Shown piece after piece: positions 1 through 8,881 of a stretch of 64,000 nucleotides of DNA. Positions within the stretch are counted from its first letter, which is position 1; the number at the start of each line of letters is the position of its first letter. The stretch lies in contig NZ_PDZC01000002.1 in assembly GCF_002743375.1 (NCBI RefSeq), positions 310,001 to 374,000 of the forward strand. Reading direction: 5' to 3'. The stretch is from Sporosarcina sp. P34. GTDB lineage: Bacteria; Bacillota; Bacilli; Bacillales_A; Planococcaceae. The notes under the pieces were generated by a model, which worked only from the letters and a program-made list of their open reading frames with translations, was not told where the DNA came from and did no database searches. Both the position numbers and the translations under genes were made by a program.

Positions 1-390
1 ATATGTAAGATATTGTTCTTGTAAAATAAAATCATCCAGCACCAGAGTAAATCCCGCTTCTTTAAACATCTTTAACCGACGTAACAAAGCAGACGTTATT
101 TCAACGTCTTCAAGAATCTCAATCACTACCTGATCAGGGTTCAGACTCATAAATACATCCTGCGCAAGTAGTTCGCCTGAAAAATTTATGAACGAACGCA
201 CACCGCTCGTCACCTGATCAATTCCAACGGAGAGAAAAGTATTGATCAATAGACCGATTGTAGCCTGTTCAGGATTTATATCAGGAAAATAGTTTTCTTC
301 GCTATTTCGATACAATAGTTCATATGCATAAATCTCTCCTGATCGATTTAAGATCGGCTGTCTTCCGATAAATATGGAGTAATCATCCAT
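1..390 (-). CDS. EAL-domain protein, N-terminal part (YuxH/EAL-HDOD type)
   Basis: The reading frame is open from an ATG at 390 to the window edge, so only the first 130 codons are present. The protein begins with MDDYSIFIGRQPILNR and continues with a YAYELLYR segment, the usual opening of EAL-HDOD proteins such as B. subtilis YuxH. Later segments (SFINFSGELL, VVIEILEDVE, LVLDDF) match the EAL fold, with the EAL signature itself degenerate (EIL). Such degenerate EAL proteins often bind partners rather than hydrolyse c-di-GMP. I chose ATG 390 because a GGAG lies 9 nt upstream; an in-frame ATG at 399 is too close to that site. The C-terminal HDOD domain is predicted but lies outside the window. 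Confidence 0.8.
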   Translation of the reverse strand, partial: MDDYSIFIGRQPILNRSGEIYAYELLYRNSEENYFPDINPEQATIGLLINTFLSVGIDQVTSGVRSFINFSGELLAQDVFMSLNPDQVVIEILEDVEITSALLRRLKMFKEAGFTLVLDDFILQEQYLTY

Positions 391-617
391 ATATTCCATC
401 TCCGTGTTTCATTTGAACGTCCCCTTCATTATATGTATTCATCTTAGGGTATTACTGAAGCTACATATTCCCACACTTAATTCATTCAGATAATTCATTA
501 CTCCTTCTATTGTACTAGAATACACATTATTAATAAATATATTAATTAGATATAGCTATACCAAGAGCTATCTATTACGGAGATCACTTTATTTGTTACA
601 CGGAGTGATTATCTTTA

Positions 618-647
618 GTCATATACCATAAGATCATTACATAACTT
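618..647 (+). promoter_or_regulatory. Predicted sigma-E promoter of cotJABC
   Basis: ATA at 621-623 is followed after 16 nt by CATAACTT at 640-647. This fits the sigma-E pattern ATA-N16/18-CATANNNT of the Bacillus mother cell, and cotJ is a known sigma-E operon in B. subtilis. It lies about 22 nt upstream of the cotJA start and just before its GAGGAG ribosome site. Confidence 0.6.
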
Positions 648-668
648 GCGAAGAGGAGTTGATAAAGA

Positions 669-884
669 ATGGATTATACGTTCAGAGGAAGTTATGAACC
701 GTATATTTCTCCATGGGATCCGTGTCCACCTATCATAGTTAAAACATTTCCCTTGCCGCCCCAGCTTTTCATGAATTTCCAACCCGCGTCACTTCCACAA
801 TTTTCACCTGCTGAAGCTTTACAACACGGGTCGCTGTGGCCGGCGCTAGTCGACGGCTATTCAAAGAGGGAGGGGATCTCCTGA
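669..884 (+). CDS. cotJA: Spore coat-associated protein CotJA
   Basis: A 71-residue protein with the CotJA features: a proline-rich start (YISPWDPCPP), VKTFPLPPQLF and the PQFSPAEAL...GSLWPAL segment. In B. subtilis CotJA and CotJC are incorporated together into the inner spore coat. The start ATG at 669 has GAGGAG about 10 nt upstream. Its TGA stop overlaps the cotJB ATG (882-886), so translation is probably coupled. It is the first gene of cotJABC and follows a sigma-E-like promoter. The family assignment is firm; its molecular role in the coat is not well understood. Confidence 0.92.
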   Translation: MDYTFRGSYEPYISPWDPCPPIIVKTFPLPPQLFMNFQPASLPQFSPAEALQHGSLWPALVDGYSKREGIS

Positions 885-1147
885 TGGATGCAACTGAACG
901 AAGAGACATGTTGAAGAATGTGCAGCAAGCTGATTTTGTGGTAGTCGAACTGACACTCTACACCAACACGCATCCTGACGATCAGGAAGCACTAACGCAA
1001 TGGCGACTTGCCATTAAAGAAGCCGCAAGTCTGAGAAAAATGTACGAAAAGCGTTTCGGACCGCTTTCCTTACATTCCATACCATCGGAACAAGCAATTG
1101 ATACGGGCTGGCGCTGGAACCAAGCACCTTGGCCATGGCAAATGTAG
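884..1147 (+). CDS. cotJB: Spore coat protein CotJB
   Basis: An 87-residue protein beginning MDATERRDML, with the family-typical segments QQADFVVVELTLYTNTHPDD and a C-terminus rich in Trp and Pro (WRWNQAPWPWQM). The start at 884 overlaps the cotJA stop and has GGAGGGG a few bases upstream; the longer open frame from 836 is only an extension into cotJA. CotJB is the middle member of the cotJ operon, found in nearly all CotJ loci and presumed to help deposit CotJC on the forespore. No catalytic motif is visible. Confidence 0.9.
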   Translation: MDATERRDMLKNVQQADFVVVELTLYTNTHPDDQEALTQWRLAIKEAASLRKMYEKRFGPLSLHSIPSEQAIDTGWRWNQAPWPWQM

Positions 1148-1183
1148 TCTCAAATATGCACTATGTTACTGGAGGGAATGTTG

Positions 1184-1753
1184 ATGTGGGTCTATGAGAA
1201 AAAGTTATTGTATCCGGTAGAAGTCAAAGAGTGTAACCCAAAACTTGCGAGATACATTGCAGAGCAATATGGTGGTGCAGATGGCGAACTGGCTGCTGCT
1301 TTACGCTATATGAATCAGCGATACACCGTTCCTGATAAGGTCATCGGTGTACTGAATGATATTGCGACCGAAGAGTTTTCCCATTTGGAAATGCTAGCCA
1401 CTATGATTTATAAATTAACAAAAGATGCTACCCCTGAACAACTTGAAGAAGCTGGACTTGGGGCTCATTACGTCAATCACGGCCATGCGTTGTTTTATGA
1501 AAATGCGGGCGGTGTACCCTTCACGACTACGTATATCCAGGCAAAGGGAGATCCAATAGCTGATCTGTATGAAGATATCGCAGCGGAAGAAAAAGCACGC
1601 GCTACGTATCAATGGATCATCAATGTCTCAGACGATGCATGGATTAATGATTCTCTTAAATTTCTAAGAGAAAGAGAAAACGTGCATTCCCTGCGTTTCC
1701 GCGAAGCGGTCGAAGTCTTGAAAGATGAACGTGACAGGAAAAAAATCTTCTAA
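1184..1753 (+). CDS. cotJC: CotJC, manganese-catalase-like spore coat protein
   Basis: A 189-residue ferritin-like four-helix protein of the Mn-catalase family. Metal-ligand candidates are visible as ATEEFSHLEML (residues about 65-75) and AAEEKARATYQ. The family uses a di-manganese centre to break down hydrogen peroxide; in spores it is a coat component. The start is ATG 1184 (MWVYEKKLLYP), eight bases after GGAGG; the frame is open from 1163 but the upstream codons lie on the ribosome site. Last gene of cotJABC, followed at once by a strong terminator. Assignment is secure; enzymatic activity is inferred from the family. Confidence 0.92.
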   Translation: MWVYEKKLLYPVEVKECNPKLARYIAEQYGGADGELAAALRYMNQRYTVPDKVIGVLNDIATEEFSHLEMLATMIYKLTKDATPEQLEEAGLGAHYVNHGHALFYENAGGVPFTTTYIQAKGDPIADLYEDIAAEEKARATYQWIINVSDDAWINDSLKFLRERENVHSLRFREAVEVLKDERDRKKIF

Positions 1754-1758
1754 CATGA

Positions 1759-1805
1759 AAGGGTCTCCTTTTCTCTTTTCAATAGAGAGAAGGAGACCTT
1801 TTTAG
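1759..1805 (+). terminator. Rho-independent terminator of cotJABC
   Basis: A long inverted repeat (AAGGGTCTCCTT... with ...AAGGAGACCTT) starts six bases after the cotJC stop and ends in a run of five T. Confidence 0.9.
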
Positions 1806-1867
1806 TGTTTAATAACAGGGATTCAATGGTATCTTTTGTAGTGAGGGTTGATACGGAGGTGTTCTTT

Positions 1868-3535
1868 TTGTTAAAACGAAGAATGAAAAATGCACATCGC
1901 TCACAAGAAATTATTAATGTCTTTTTGAGAAATGGATTCAGTCACATCTTATTTCGTCTTGGACTGACCGATCGAAAGTTTACTTCTACGGATGAACAAG
2001 TTGATCTGAATTTATACCACGTTGGCAAAAAATTAAGAACTGCATTGGAACAACTTGGACCAACTTTCGTTAAGCTTGGACAAATTGCCAGCGGCCGTCG
2101 TGATTTAGTACCAGAGGAAATTGCTTCAGAACTTGAAAAACTGCAAGACCATGTAGAGTCCTTCCCATTTGAAGTCGTAAAAGAAATAATTGAACATCAA
2201 TTAGGCGGAACAATTGAAGAACTTTTCTTGGAATTCGATGAAAAACCACTCGCCTCGGCTTCCATAGGCCAAGTGCATACCGCTCGCTTGCCTAGCGGTG
2301 AACAAGTAGCAGTGAAAGTACAGCGGCCTAATATCCAACAACAGATCAATACGGACTTAGCAATCTTGCACGACTTGGCAGGATTTCTTGAGAAGAATAT
2401 GGACTGGGCGAAAGCGTACCATATAAAAGATTTAATTTATGAGTTCTCTCACTCTCTACGAGAAGAACTAGACTATCAACTAGAAGGCCGTAACGCAGAA
2501 CGAATCTCGCAACAATTTGCAAAAGACCCTACTATTCAAGTTCCTGTCGTGTACGATGAATACACTACGCGTGTGGTCTTAACGGCAGGATTGGTCACCG
2601 GTATTAAAGTGAGCAATATCGGTCAATTGGACCGCGAAGGATATAATCGCCAAGTTATTGCAGAAAGAATTGCGGATTCCATGCTTTCACAAGTAATGGA
2701 AAATGGCTTCTTCCACGGTGATCCTCATCCAGGTAATATCTTCATTGCACCTGGAAACGTTATTCATTATTTAGATTTCGGTATGGTCGGCCAACTAAGT
2801 AAAGAAATGACTTATCATTTCATTTCCTTACTTATTGCATTGCAAAAAGGTAATATTGCTAGAATAATCGATGTCTTCGAAGCTATGAATATTTTGCATG
2901 AAAACACTAACACCGATGCATTATATCGTGATTTGCAGATTATTCAGCGAAAGTACTATGAGACGTCGCTTACGGATTTAAGGTTGGGCGATGTATTCAT
3001 GGAAATTTTCTCAATCGCTTATCGACACCGAATACGCTTGCCGAATGAAATCGCTATTCTTGTCAAAGTGATTCTTACACTTGAAGGCGTATTAGGAAAG
3101 TTGGATCCTTCATTCAGTATTATGAAAGCTATTGAACCGTATGGTAAAAAGATGGTATTTAAACAATTTGATCCACGCTACTTACTGGAAAATGGTTGGC
3201 ACACTTTTATCAGGAATGCCGAAGTTTTGTCCGAATTGCCTAACGATATGAAAAAAGCCATCAAAACTATACAAAAGGGTAAAGTAGAATTGGATGTAGG
3301 CTTGAAGCAAACAAATATCATTTTTCGCCGACTCGATAAAATTGCCAACCGTCTTTCATTAAGTATTGTGTTATTGGCATTTAGTATTCTCATGGTCGGA
3401 CTGATTATCGGTTCTGCCATCGCTGGACAAACTGCGCTCTTCTTAAAATTGCCACTTATTGAAGTCGGCGCGGTCATCGCATCGCTAATGTTTATTTATC
3501 TGCTATTTTCCATCATACGTTCCGGAAGAATATAG
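1868..3535 (+). CDS. UbiB/ABC1 (ADCK-like) atypical kinase family protein
   Basis: A 555-residue member of the UbiB/ABC1 family of atypical protein-kinase-like ATPases. The KxGQ motif (FVKLGQIASGRRD), the alanine-rich loop (ASASIGQVHTA), the invariant lysine (VAVKVQRP), the FHGDPHPGN catalytic loop and the LDFGMVG metal-binding motif are all present. Two hydrophobic helices near the C-terminus (about residues 490-550) anchor it in the membrane. Related proteins act in isoprenoid-quinone lipid metabolism; in menaquinone-using Firmicutes the substrate is unknown. The start is taken as TTG 1868, eight bases after GGAGG; the open frame extends to 1805, but that stretch overlaps the cotJ terminator. 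It stands alone, with no clear operon partner. Confidence 0.85.
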   Translation: MLKRRMKNAHRSQEIINVFLRNGFSHILFRLGLTDRKFTSTDEQVDLNLYHVGKKLRTALEQLGPTFVKLGQIASGRRDLVPEEIASELEKLQDHVESFPFEVVKEIIEHQLGGTIEELFLEFDEKPLASASIGQVHTARLPSGEQVAVKVQRPNIQQQINTDLAILHDLAGFLEKNMDWAKAYHIKDLIYEFSHSLREELDYQLEGRNAERISQQFAKDPTIQVPVVYDEYTTRVVLTAGLVTGIKVSNIGQLDREGYNRQVIAERIADSMLSQVMENGFFHGDPHPGNIFIAPGNVIHYLDFGMVGQLSKEMTYHFISLLIALQKGNIARIIDVFEAMNILHENTNTDALYRDLQIIQRKYYETSLTDLRLGDVFMEIFSIAYRHRIRLPNEIAILVKVILTLEGVLGKLDPSFSIMKAIEPYGKKMVFKQFDPRYLLENGWHTFIRNAEVLSELPNDMKKAIKTIQKGKVELDVGLKQTNIIFRRLDKIANRLSLSIVLLAFSILMVGLIIGSAIAGQTALFLKLPLIEVGAVIASLMFIYLLFSIIRSGRI

Positions 3536-3606
3536 TCCTCTGTTTACCTCCTGGCAATTGGGGAATATGAAAAGCAGATTACTATTTTACGATGGGAGGA
3601 TTTTAT

Positions 3607-5664
3607 GTGAAGAAAGATCATCAAGTAAACGAAGAGAGTAAAAACAAACAATTGGAGACATTCCGTGCATATGACTACAAACATTCTATGACGACAAATC
3701 AAGGTTTAAAGATTTCAGAAGATGAACATTCACTAAAAGTAGGGACACGTGGTCCAACGTTGATGGAGGATTTCCATTTCCGGGAGAAAATGACGCACTT
3801 TGACCACGAACGGATCCCAGAGCGGGTAGTTCACGCACGAGGCTTTGCGGCACATGGTGAATTCGAAGTATATGAGTCCATGAAGAAATATACGAAGGCA
3901 GGATTCTTACAAGAACCCGGCGTCAAAACTCCTGTATTCACCAGATTCTCTAGTGTAGCAGGAAGTAAAGGTTCTGCTGAAACTGTGCGTGACGCGCGAG
4001 GTTTCGCTGTGAAGTTTTATACGCAAGAAGGGAACTATGATTTAGTTGGAAATAATATACCGGTATTCTTTATTCAAGACGCCATTAAATTTCCAGACCT
4101 AGTACATGCTGTGAAGCCTGAGCCACATAATGAAATGCCGCAAGCTGCGTCTGCACATGATACATTCTGGGATTTCGTTGCGAACAATCAAGAATCCGCA
4201 CATATGGTCATGTGGCAAATGTCCGACCGTGCGATTCCACGAAGCTTCCGTATGATGGAAGGTTTTGGCGTACACACGTTTCGCTTCGTAAACGAACAAG
4301 GTGAAGCTCATTTTGTGAAATTTCATTGGAAGCCCAAGCTCGGTGCCCACTCATTAGTTTGGGATGAAGCGCAGAAGATTAACGGAAAAGATCCTGACTT
4401 CCACCGCCGTGATTTATGGGAATCAATTGAAAATGGAAATTTCGTGGAATTTGAACTCGGCGTACAATTACTAGAAGAAAAAGATGAATTCAAATTTGAT
4501 TTTGATATTTTAGATCCTACCAAGCTATGGCCTGAAGAAGATATTCCGGTAAAAATCATTGGGAAAATGACTTTAAACCGCAATGTAGATAATGTGTTTG
4601 CAGAAATGGAGCAAGTTGCATTCCATCCAGGTAATGTTGTACCAGGAATTGATTTTTCGAATGATCCATTGCTACAAGGTAGATTGTTCTCTTATACAGA
4701 TACGCAGTTAATACGTCTTGGCGGACCTAATTTCCATGAGTTGCCTATCAACCGACCAGTCTGTCCGTTCCATAATAACCAGCGTGACGGATATGGTAGA
4801 CAGACGATCAACGTCGGACAAACTCACTATCACAAAAATTCTTTATCCAACAATAAACCCGATACGACTCCCGAAAAAGATGGCGGATACGTACATTATC
4901 AAGAGAAGGTAGAGGGCCGCAAGATACAAGCTCGAAGCGATTCGTTTAAGGACCACTTTTCACAAGCCCGTTTATTTTGGAACAGTATGTCTGACCCAGA
5001 AAAAGAGCATATCATCGCTGCATTCAGCTTTGAAATTGGAAAAGTGAATGATATGAATGTGAGAAAACAAGCCGTAGATATGTTTGCTAATGTCGATATG
5101 GATATGGCTACCCAAGTTGCAGATGCAGTGGGTGTCGATGCACCAACAGATGTTGTGCAGTCCACTGAATCTAAGTCATCCCCTGCCCTTAGTCAGGAAA
5201 ATATGGTGAAGGTACCTGATACTCGTACAGTGGCGGTATTGATCGCCGACCAGTTTGACGATGAAGCACTTGAGCCATTTTTGAAAGTTTCATTGGATGC
5301 AGGTATGACGATTGATATTGTGAGCGAGAAGTTCGGCAAGCTGACTGGTAAGAATGGAGCTACAGTAGATGTAGACGAAACGTTGTTGACAGTTCACTCC
5401 GTCCTATATGATGCGTTGTATGTCGTCGGCGGACAGGCGAAGCAACAACAGAAGTTCGAAGCGGATGTTGCTGATTTCGTCAATGAAGCGTATATGCATT
5501 TCAAACCAATCGGCTCTGCTTCAGCGGCTAAAGAGTTGATGGAGAAGACGAAAGTAAAACCAGGCCCTGGCATTCTGACAGACTTGGCGGTTTCAAGTGA
5601 AGGCGAGCAGTGGGTAGAGGCAGTTGCACAACACCGCTTCTGGGATCGTAATATTTACGCATAA
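3607..5664 (+). CDS. katE: Large-subunit haem catalase (clade 2, HPII/KatE type)
   Basis: A 685-residue monofunctional haem catalase that converts hydrogen peroxide to water and oxygen. The active-site histidine region (ERVVHARGFAAHGEFEVY), the RFSSVAGSKGSAET segment, the asparagine region (YDLVGNNIPVFFIQDA) and the proximal tyrosine region (GRLFSYTDTQ) are visible. Residues from about 540 onward form the extra flavodoxin/DJ-1-like domain that marks large-subunit catalases (TVAVLIADQFDD, YVVGG). I choose GTG 3607, six bases after GGGAGGA; the ATG at 3592 overlaps that site. Monocistronic, with its own terminator. In B. subtilis KatE is under sigma-B control; no convincing sigma-B promoter was seen here. 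Confidence 0.93.
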   Translation: MKKDHQVNEESKNKQLETFRAYDYKHSMTTNQGLKISEDEHSLKVGTRGPTLMEDFHFREKMTHFDHERIPERVVHARGFAAHGEFEVYESMKKYTKAGFLQEPGVKTPVFTRFSSVAGSKGSAETVRDARGFAVKFYTQEGNYDLVGNNIPVFFIQDAIKFPDLVHAVKPEPHNEMPQAASAHDTFWDFVANNQESAHMVMWQMSDRAIPRSFRMMEGFGVHTFRFVNEQGEAHFVKFHWKPKLGAHSLVWDEAQKINGKDPDFHRRDLWESIENGNFVEFELGVQLLEEKDEFKFDFDILDPTKLWPEEDIPVKIIGKMTLNRNVDNVFAEMEQVAFHPGNVVPGIDFSNDPLLQGRLFSYTDTQLIRLGGPNFHELPINRPVCPFHNNQRDGYGRQTINVGQTHYHKNSLSNNKPDTTPEKDGGYVHYQEKVEGRKIQARSDSFKDHFSQARLFWNSMSDPEKEHIIAAFSFEIGKVNDMNVRKQAVDMFANVDMDMATQVADAVGVDAPTDVVQSTESKSSPALSQENMVKVPDTRTVAVLIADQFDDEALEPFLKVSLDAGMTIDIVSEKFGKLTGKNGATVDVDETLLTVHSVLYDALYVVGGQAKQQQKFEADVADFVNEAYMHFKPIGSASAAKELMEKTKVKPGPGILTDLAVSSEGEQWVEAVAQHRFWDRNIYA

Positions 5665-5671
5665 TCAAACC

Positions 5672-5712
5672 AAGGCTGTCGCAAGAAGATCCTTCTTGTG
5701 GCAGCCTTTTTA
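5672..5712 (+). terminator. Terminator of katE
   Basis: AAGGCTG(T)CGCAAGAA pairs with TTCTTGTGGCAGCCTT around a GATCC loop, followed by TTTTT. It lies 8 nt after the katE stop and also separates the convergent LysR gene. Confidence 0.9.
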
Positions 5713-5752
5713 TGCACAGTTTTACGTTCATAATTAGTAGCGTGTAACTTGT

Positions 5753-6637
5753 CTACTTCTTCTCCAATATGTCAATAAACTTCGAGGCTGCTGGTGATAA
5801 TGACACTGCCTTTAGGAAGCATACGCCGATACTCCGCTTAGGTATGGGCTTTAGAAATTCTACTTCCTGCAGCATGCCACGTTCCAAGTATTCTTCCGAG
5901 AATTCTTTCACTACACACGCAATGCCCAAGTTGATTTGGGCAAATTCCAGCAACAATTCATGCGACCCCAGTTCAAATTCAGGATAAATCTTTACACCTT
6001 CCTTCAACAGAAACTCCTCTACATACTGCCGCGAATTGGATTTCGACTCCAGTAATATCAAAGGCAACCTCGAGAGCTCATGCAAAGGCACAGGTTTTAA
6101 AAATAACTTCTTAAACCGTTCGCCATAAACGAAGGTATCCTGCACATCGAAACAAGTACGCTTCTCCAACGAATCATCTTCAATTGGAAAATTACAAATT
6201 GCAATATCCACTTCGCCAGATTTCAACGCGGCGATTAGCTCTAACGTAGTACCATTAATGATTTTGAATCGGATACCCGGAAAACTCGTATGAAAAGCTT
6301 CCAGATAAGGGAGCAGATAATAACGCGAGATCGTGTCCCCTACCCCTATTTTTAATTCACCCGATGATAGATTCTTTAATTCCTGCAATTTTTCATTGCC
6401 TGCCTCGATTAAATTCAGTGCCGAATTGACATACTCGTATAGCAAGGAGCCTTCATCGGTCAATGACACTCCTTTGGATGTACGATTGAATAGACGTGTA
6501 TCCAATGCTCCTTCTAGCTGCGAGATGATTTGACTGACAGCAGGTTGTGTCATAAATAAACTTCGGGCGGCTTTTGAGAAGCTTTCATTATGCACAACTG
6601 TACGGAAGACTTTATACCACTCCAAGTTGATCGACAT
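5753..6637 (-). CDS. LysR-family transcriptional regulator
   Basis: A 294-residue LysR-type regulator. The N-terminal winged helix-turn-helix spans about residues 1-60 (SFSKAARSLFMTQPAVSQIISQLE), followed by the linker helix and a periplasmic-binding-protein-like effector domain with the usual LKIGVGDTISRYYLLPYL segment. It is divergent from the F420-ligase-like gene at 6750. A perfect inverted repeat TAAGTA-N9-TACTTA lies between them, so that gene is its likely target. The effector cannot be read from sequence; the family closest in feel is CysL/YwfK-type. AAGGAGG precedes the ATG. Confidence 0.9.
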   Translation of the reverse strand: MSINLEWYKVFRTVVHNESFSKAARSLFMTQPAVSQIISQLEGALDTRLFNRTSKGVSLTDEGSLLYEYVNSALNLIEAGNEKLQELKNLSSGELKIGVGDTISRYYLLPYLEAFHTSFPGIRFKIINGTTLELIAALKSGEVDIAICNFPIEDDSLEKRTCFDVQDTFVYGERFKKLFLKPVPLHELSRLPLILLESKSNSRQYVEEFLLKEGVKIYPEFELGSHELLLEFAQINLGIACVVKEFSEEYLERGMLQEVEFLKPIPKRSIGVCFLKAVSLSPAASKFIDILEKK

Positions 6638-6661
6638 ATAAACCCTCCTTATATCCCCTAT

Positions 6662-6704
6662 TAAGTATATTAATTTTACTTATATCATAAATGGACGGTA
6701 TAAT
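6662..6704 (+). promoter_or_regulatory. LysR operator and promoter of the F420-ligase-like gene
   Basis: TAAGTA (6662-6667) and TACTTA (6677-6682) form an inverted repeat with a 9-nt spacer, containing the T-N11-A form of LysR boxes. It overlaps a -35-like TTACTT (6676-6681), which is 17 nt from a perfect TATAAT (6699-6704). This arrangement suits regulation of the gene at 6750 by the divergent LysR protein. Confidence 0.6.
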
Positions 6705-6749
6705 ACAAAGAAGAGTGATCAAATTGAGTTTCACTAAGGAGCGATTGTT

Positions 6750-7940
6750 TTGGGAAGAGTTGTAGGAACGGTTGTTAGAGGATTACGTTGCCCAATTATT
6801 AATGAAGGCGACAATATTGATCAGATCGTAGTGGATAGTGTATTAGAAGCTTCTAAAAAAGAAAATATTACTTTTCAAGATAAAGATATTGTATCTATCA
6901 CGGAGTCGATTGTAGCGCGTGCACAAGGAAACTATGCAACAATCGATGATATCGCAAAAGACATTGAAGCGAAATTCGGCGATGATACTATTGGTGTCAT
7001 TTTCCCTATTTTAAGTCGTAACCGTTTTGGAAACTGCTTGCGTGGTGTGGCAAAAGGTGCGAAAAAAATCGTTTTAATGCTTAGTTATCCTTCCGATGAA
7101 GTCGGTAATCACTTAGTCGAGCTTGATCGTCTAGATGAAAAGGGTGTTAACCCTTGGACTGACGTATTGACTGAAACTGAGTTCCGCGAACATTTCGGTG
7201 ATAATAAACACCCATTCACAGGCGTTGACTATATTGAATACTATAAATCATTAATGGACGAGTTCGGTGTAGAACACGAAGTCATATTCTCCAATAATGC
7301 GAGAACGATTTTAGACTATACGAAAACTGTATTAACTTGCGATATTCACACACGCTTCAGAACAAAGCGTATTTTGGAAGCAAATGGTGCCGAAAAGATT
7401 TACGGTTTGGATGATATCTTGAAAACTTCTATCGACGGCAGTGGCTACAACGAAGAGTTCGGATTACTTGGAGCAAACAAAGCCCAAGAGGATAGTATCA
7501 AATTGTTCCCTCATAGCTGTCAGCCTATAGTGGATAACATTCAGAACATGTTAAAAAAAGAAACAGGCAAGCATATTGAAGTGATGATTTACGGAGATGG
7601 CGCGTTTAAAGATCCAGTGGGTAAGATTTGGGAACTGGCTGATCCAGTTGTATCCCCTGCATACACAAACGGGCTCGATGGTATTCCAAATGAAGTGAAA
7701 CTAAAATACTTAGCTGATAATGATTTCTCTGAGTTGCGCGGAGATGAATTAAAGAAAGCTGTGTCGGATTTCATTGAGAATAAAGATTCAAATTTAATGG
7801 GATCTATGGCGTCACAAGGAACAACTCCTCGTAAGCTAACGGATTTAATCGGATCCTTATCAGATTTGACTTCAGGTAGCGGAGACAAAGGTACACCTAT
7901 TGTCTTTATTCAAGGCTATTTCGATAACTTCACAAACTAA
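6750..7940 (+). CDS. Coenzyme F420-0:L-glutamate ligase-like protein
   Basis: A 396-residue protein with N-terminal similarity to the CofE/FbiB-type F420 ligase fold: IVSITESIVARAQGNY and the GVIFPILSRNRFGNCLRGVAKGA segment resemble the substrate and metal-binding regions of that family. CofE adds gamma-linked glutamates to F420-0. Firmicutes of this type are not known to make F420, and no other F420 gene is in the window, so this is probably a different amide ligase in the same superfamily. The C-terminal half has a long Asp/Gly-rich region (MIYGDGAFKDPVGKIW). TTG 6750 has AAGGAG 8 nt upstream. Monocistronic, probably controlled by the divergent LysR regulator. Confidence 0.65.
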   Translation: MGRVVGTVVRGLRCPIINEGDNIDQIVVDSVLEASKKENITFQDKDIVSITESIVARAQGNYATIDDIAKDIEAKFGDDTIGVIFPILSRNRFGNCLRGVAKGAKKIVLMLSYPSDEVGNHLVELDRLDEKGVNPWTDVLTETEFREHFGDNKHPFTGVDYIEYYKSLMDEFGVEHEVIFSNNARTILDYTKTVLTCDIHTRFRTKRILEANGAEKIYGLDDILKTSIDGSGYNEEFGLLGANKAQEDSIKLFPHSCQPIVDNIQNMLKKETGKHIEVMIYGDGAFKDPVGKIWELADPVVSPAYTNGLDGIPNEVKLKYLADNDFSELRGDELKKAVSDFIENKDSNLMGSMASQGTTPRKLTDLIGSLSDLTSGSGDKGTPIVFIQGYFDNFTN

Positions 7941-7946
7941 TACATT

Positions 7947-7978
7947 ACACCTGTGGGCATCCTCACAGGTGTTTCTTT
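7947..7978 (+). terminator. Terminator after the F420-ligase-like gene
   Basis: ACACCTGTG pairs perfectly with CACAGGTGT, followed by TTCTTTATTTT. Confidence 0.85.
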
Positions 7979-8065
7979 ATTTTATTGCCCATGTATTATA
8001 AACAGATCTTTCTATGCTACAATGGTAATAATTTACGTGAAGTTCAAAAGAAAGGAATTGAGCAT

Positions 8066-8878
8066 ATGACAATAGATATTAAAAGTAGAAATGCTGTCCA
8101 AATAACAGGTTCTGGTGAACAAACACTAGTCTTCGCACACGGTTTTGGCTGTGATCAAACGGTATGGAATCATGTTATTTCTGCATTTGAAAAAAACTAT
8201 CGAATTATCACGTTTGATTACGTCGGCTCTGGTCTAAGCGATAAGACGGCCTACTCAGTAGAGCGTTATGCATCCCTGCCTGGATACGCACAAGACGTAA
8301 TCGAGATATGTGACGCCCTAGACCTAAAAGATATTATTTATGTTGGTCACTCTGTAAGCGGAATGATTGGTGCACTCGCATCTATTAAAAGACCTGACTT
8401 GATGGAAAAACTGATTATGATTGGCCCCTCTCCCCATTACTTGAATGAACCTGATTATCGTGGTGGATTTGAACGAGAAGATATTGATGAATTGCTCGAT
8501 ATGATGGAGATGAACTATAAAGAATTCACTAAATATTTAGCTCCTATTGCTATGAAAAATGAAGATCGACCCCATCTCTCCGAAGAGTTCGAATCTATGC
8601 TATGTACGAATGACCCTAGCATTGCACGCCGCTTTGCAGAAGCAACATTCATGTCAGATGTTCGCGAGGAACTACATAAGGTTTCAAAAAGAACGCTTAT
8701 TTTACAGCCAACCGAAGACTCAATTGTTCCGATAGAAGTAGGACACTATATCCAAGAGCATATTCAGGATAGCGAACTAGTCATCATGAAAGCAAAAGGA
8801 CATAATCCACATATTAGTCACCCTACAGAAACTATTGAAGAGATTAAACGTTTTATCGAAGAGAATAGGAGCGTATAA
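8066..8878 (+). CDS. rsbQ: RsbQ-like alpha/beta hydrolase
   Basis: A 270-residue alpha/beta hydrolase of the RsbQ/D14/KAI2 group. The oxyanion region (FAHGFGCDQTVWN), the nucleophile elbow (VGHSVSGMIG, serine about residue 96), the acid (PTEDSIVP) and the histidine (KGHNPHIS) are present. RsbQ of B. subtilis is needed for RsbP, a PAS-PP2C phosphatase in energy stress, and is thought to supply a small ligand to its PAS domain. Here the gene lies 3 nt before a PAS-like GGDEF protein rather than a phosphatase. The start at ATG 8066 follows AAAGGA; the longer frame from 7985 has no ribosome site. Family call is strong, ligand unknown. Confidence 0.85.
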   Translation: MTIDIKSRNAVQITGSGEQTLVFAHGFGCDQTVWNHVISAFEKNYRIITFDYVGSGLSDKTAYSVERYASLPGYAQDVIEICDALDLKDIIYVGHSVSGMIGALASIKRPDLMEKLIMIGPSPHYLNEPDYRGGFEREDIDELLDMMEMNYKEFTKYLAPIAMKNEDRPHLSEEFESMLCTNDPSIARRFAEATFMSDVREELHKVSKRTLILQPTEDSIVPIEVGHYIQEHIQDSELVIMKAKGHNPHISHPTETIEEIKRFIEENRSV

Positions 8879-8881
8879 ACT

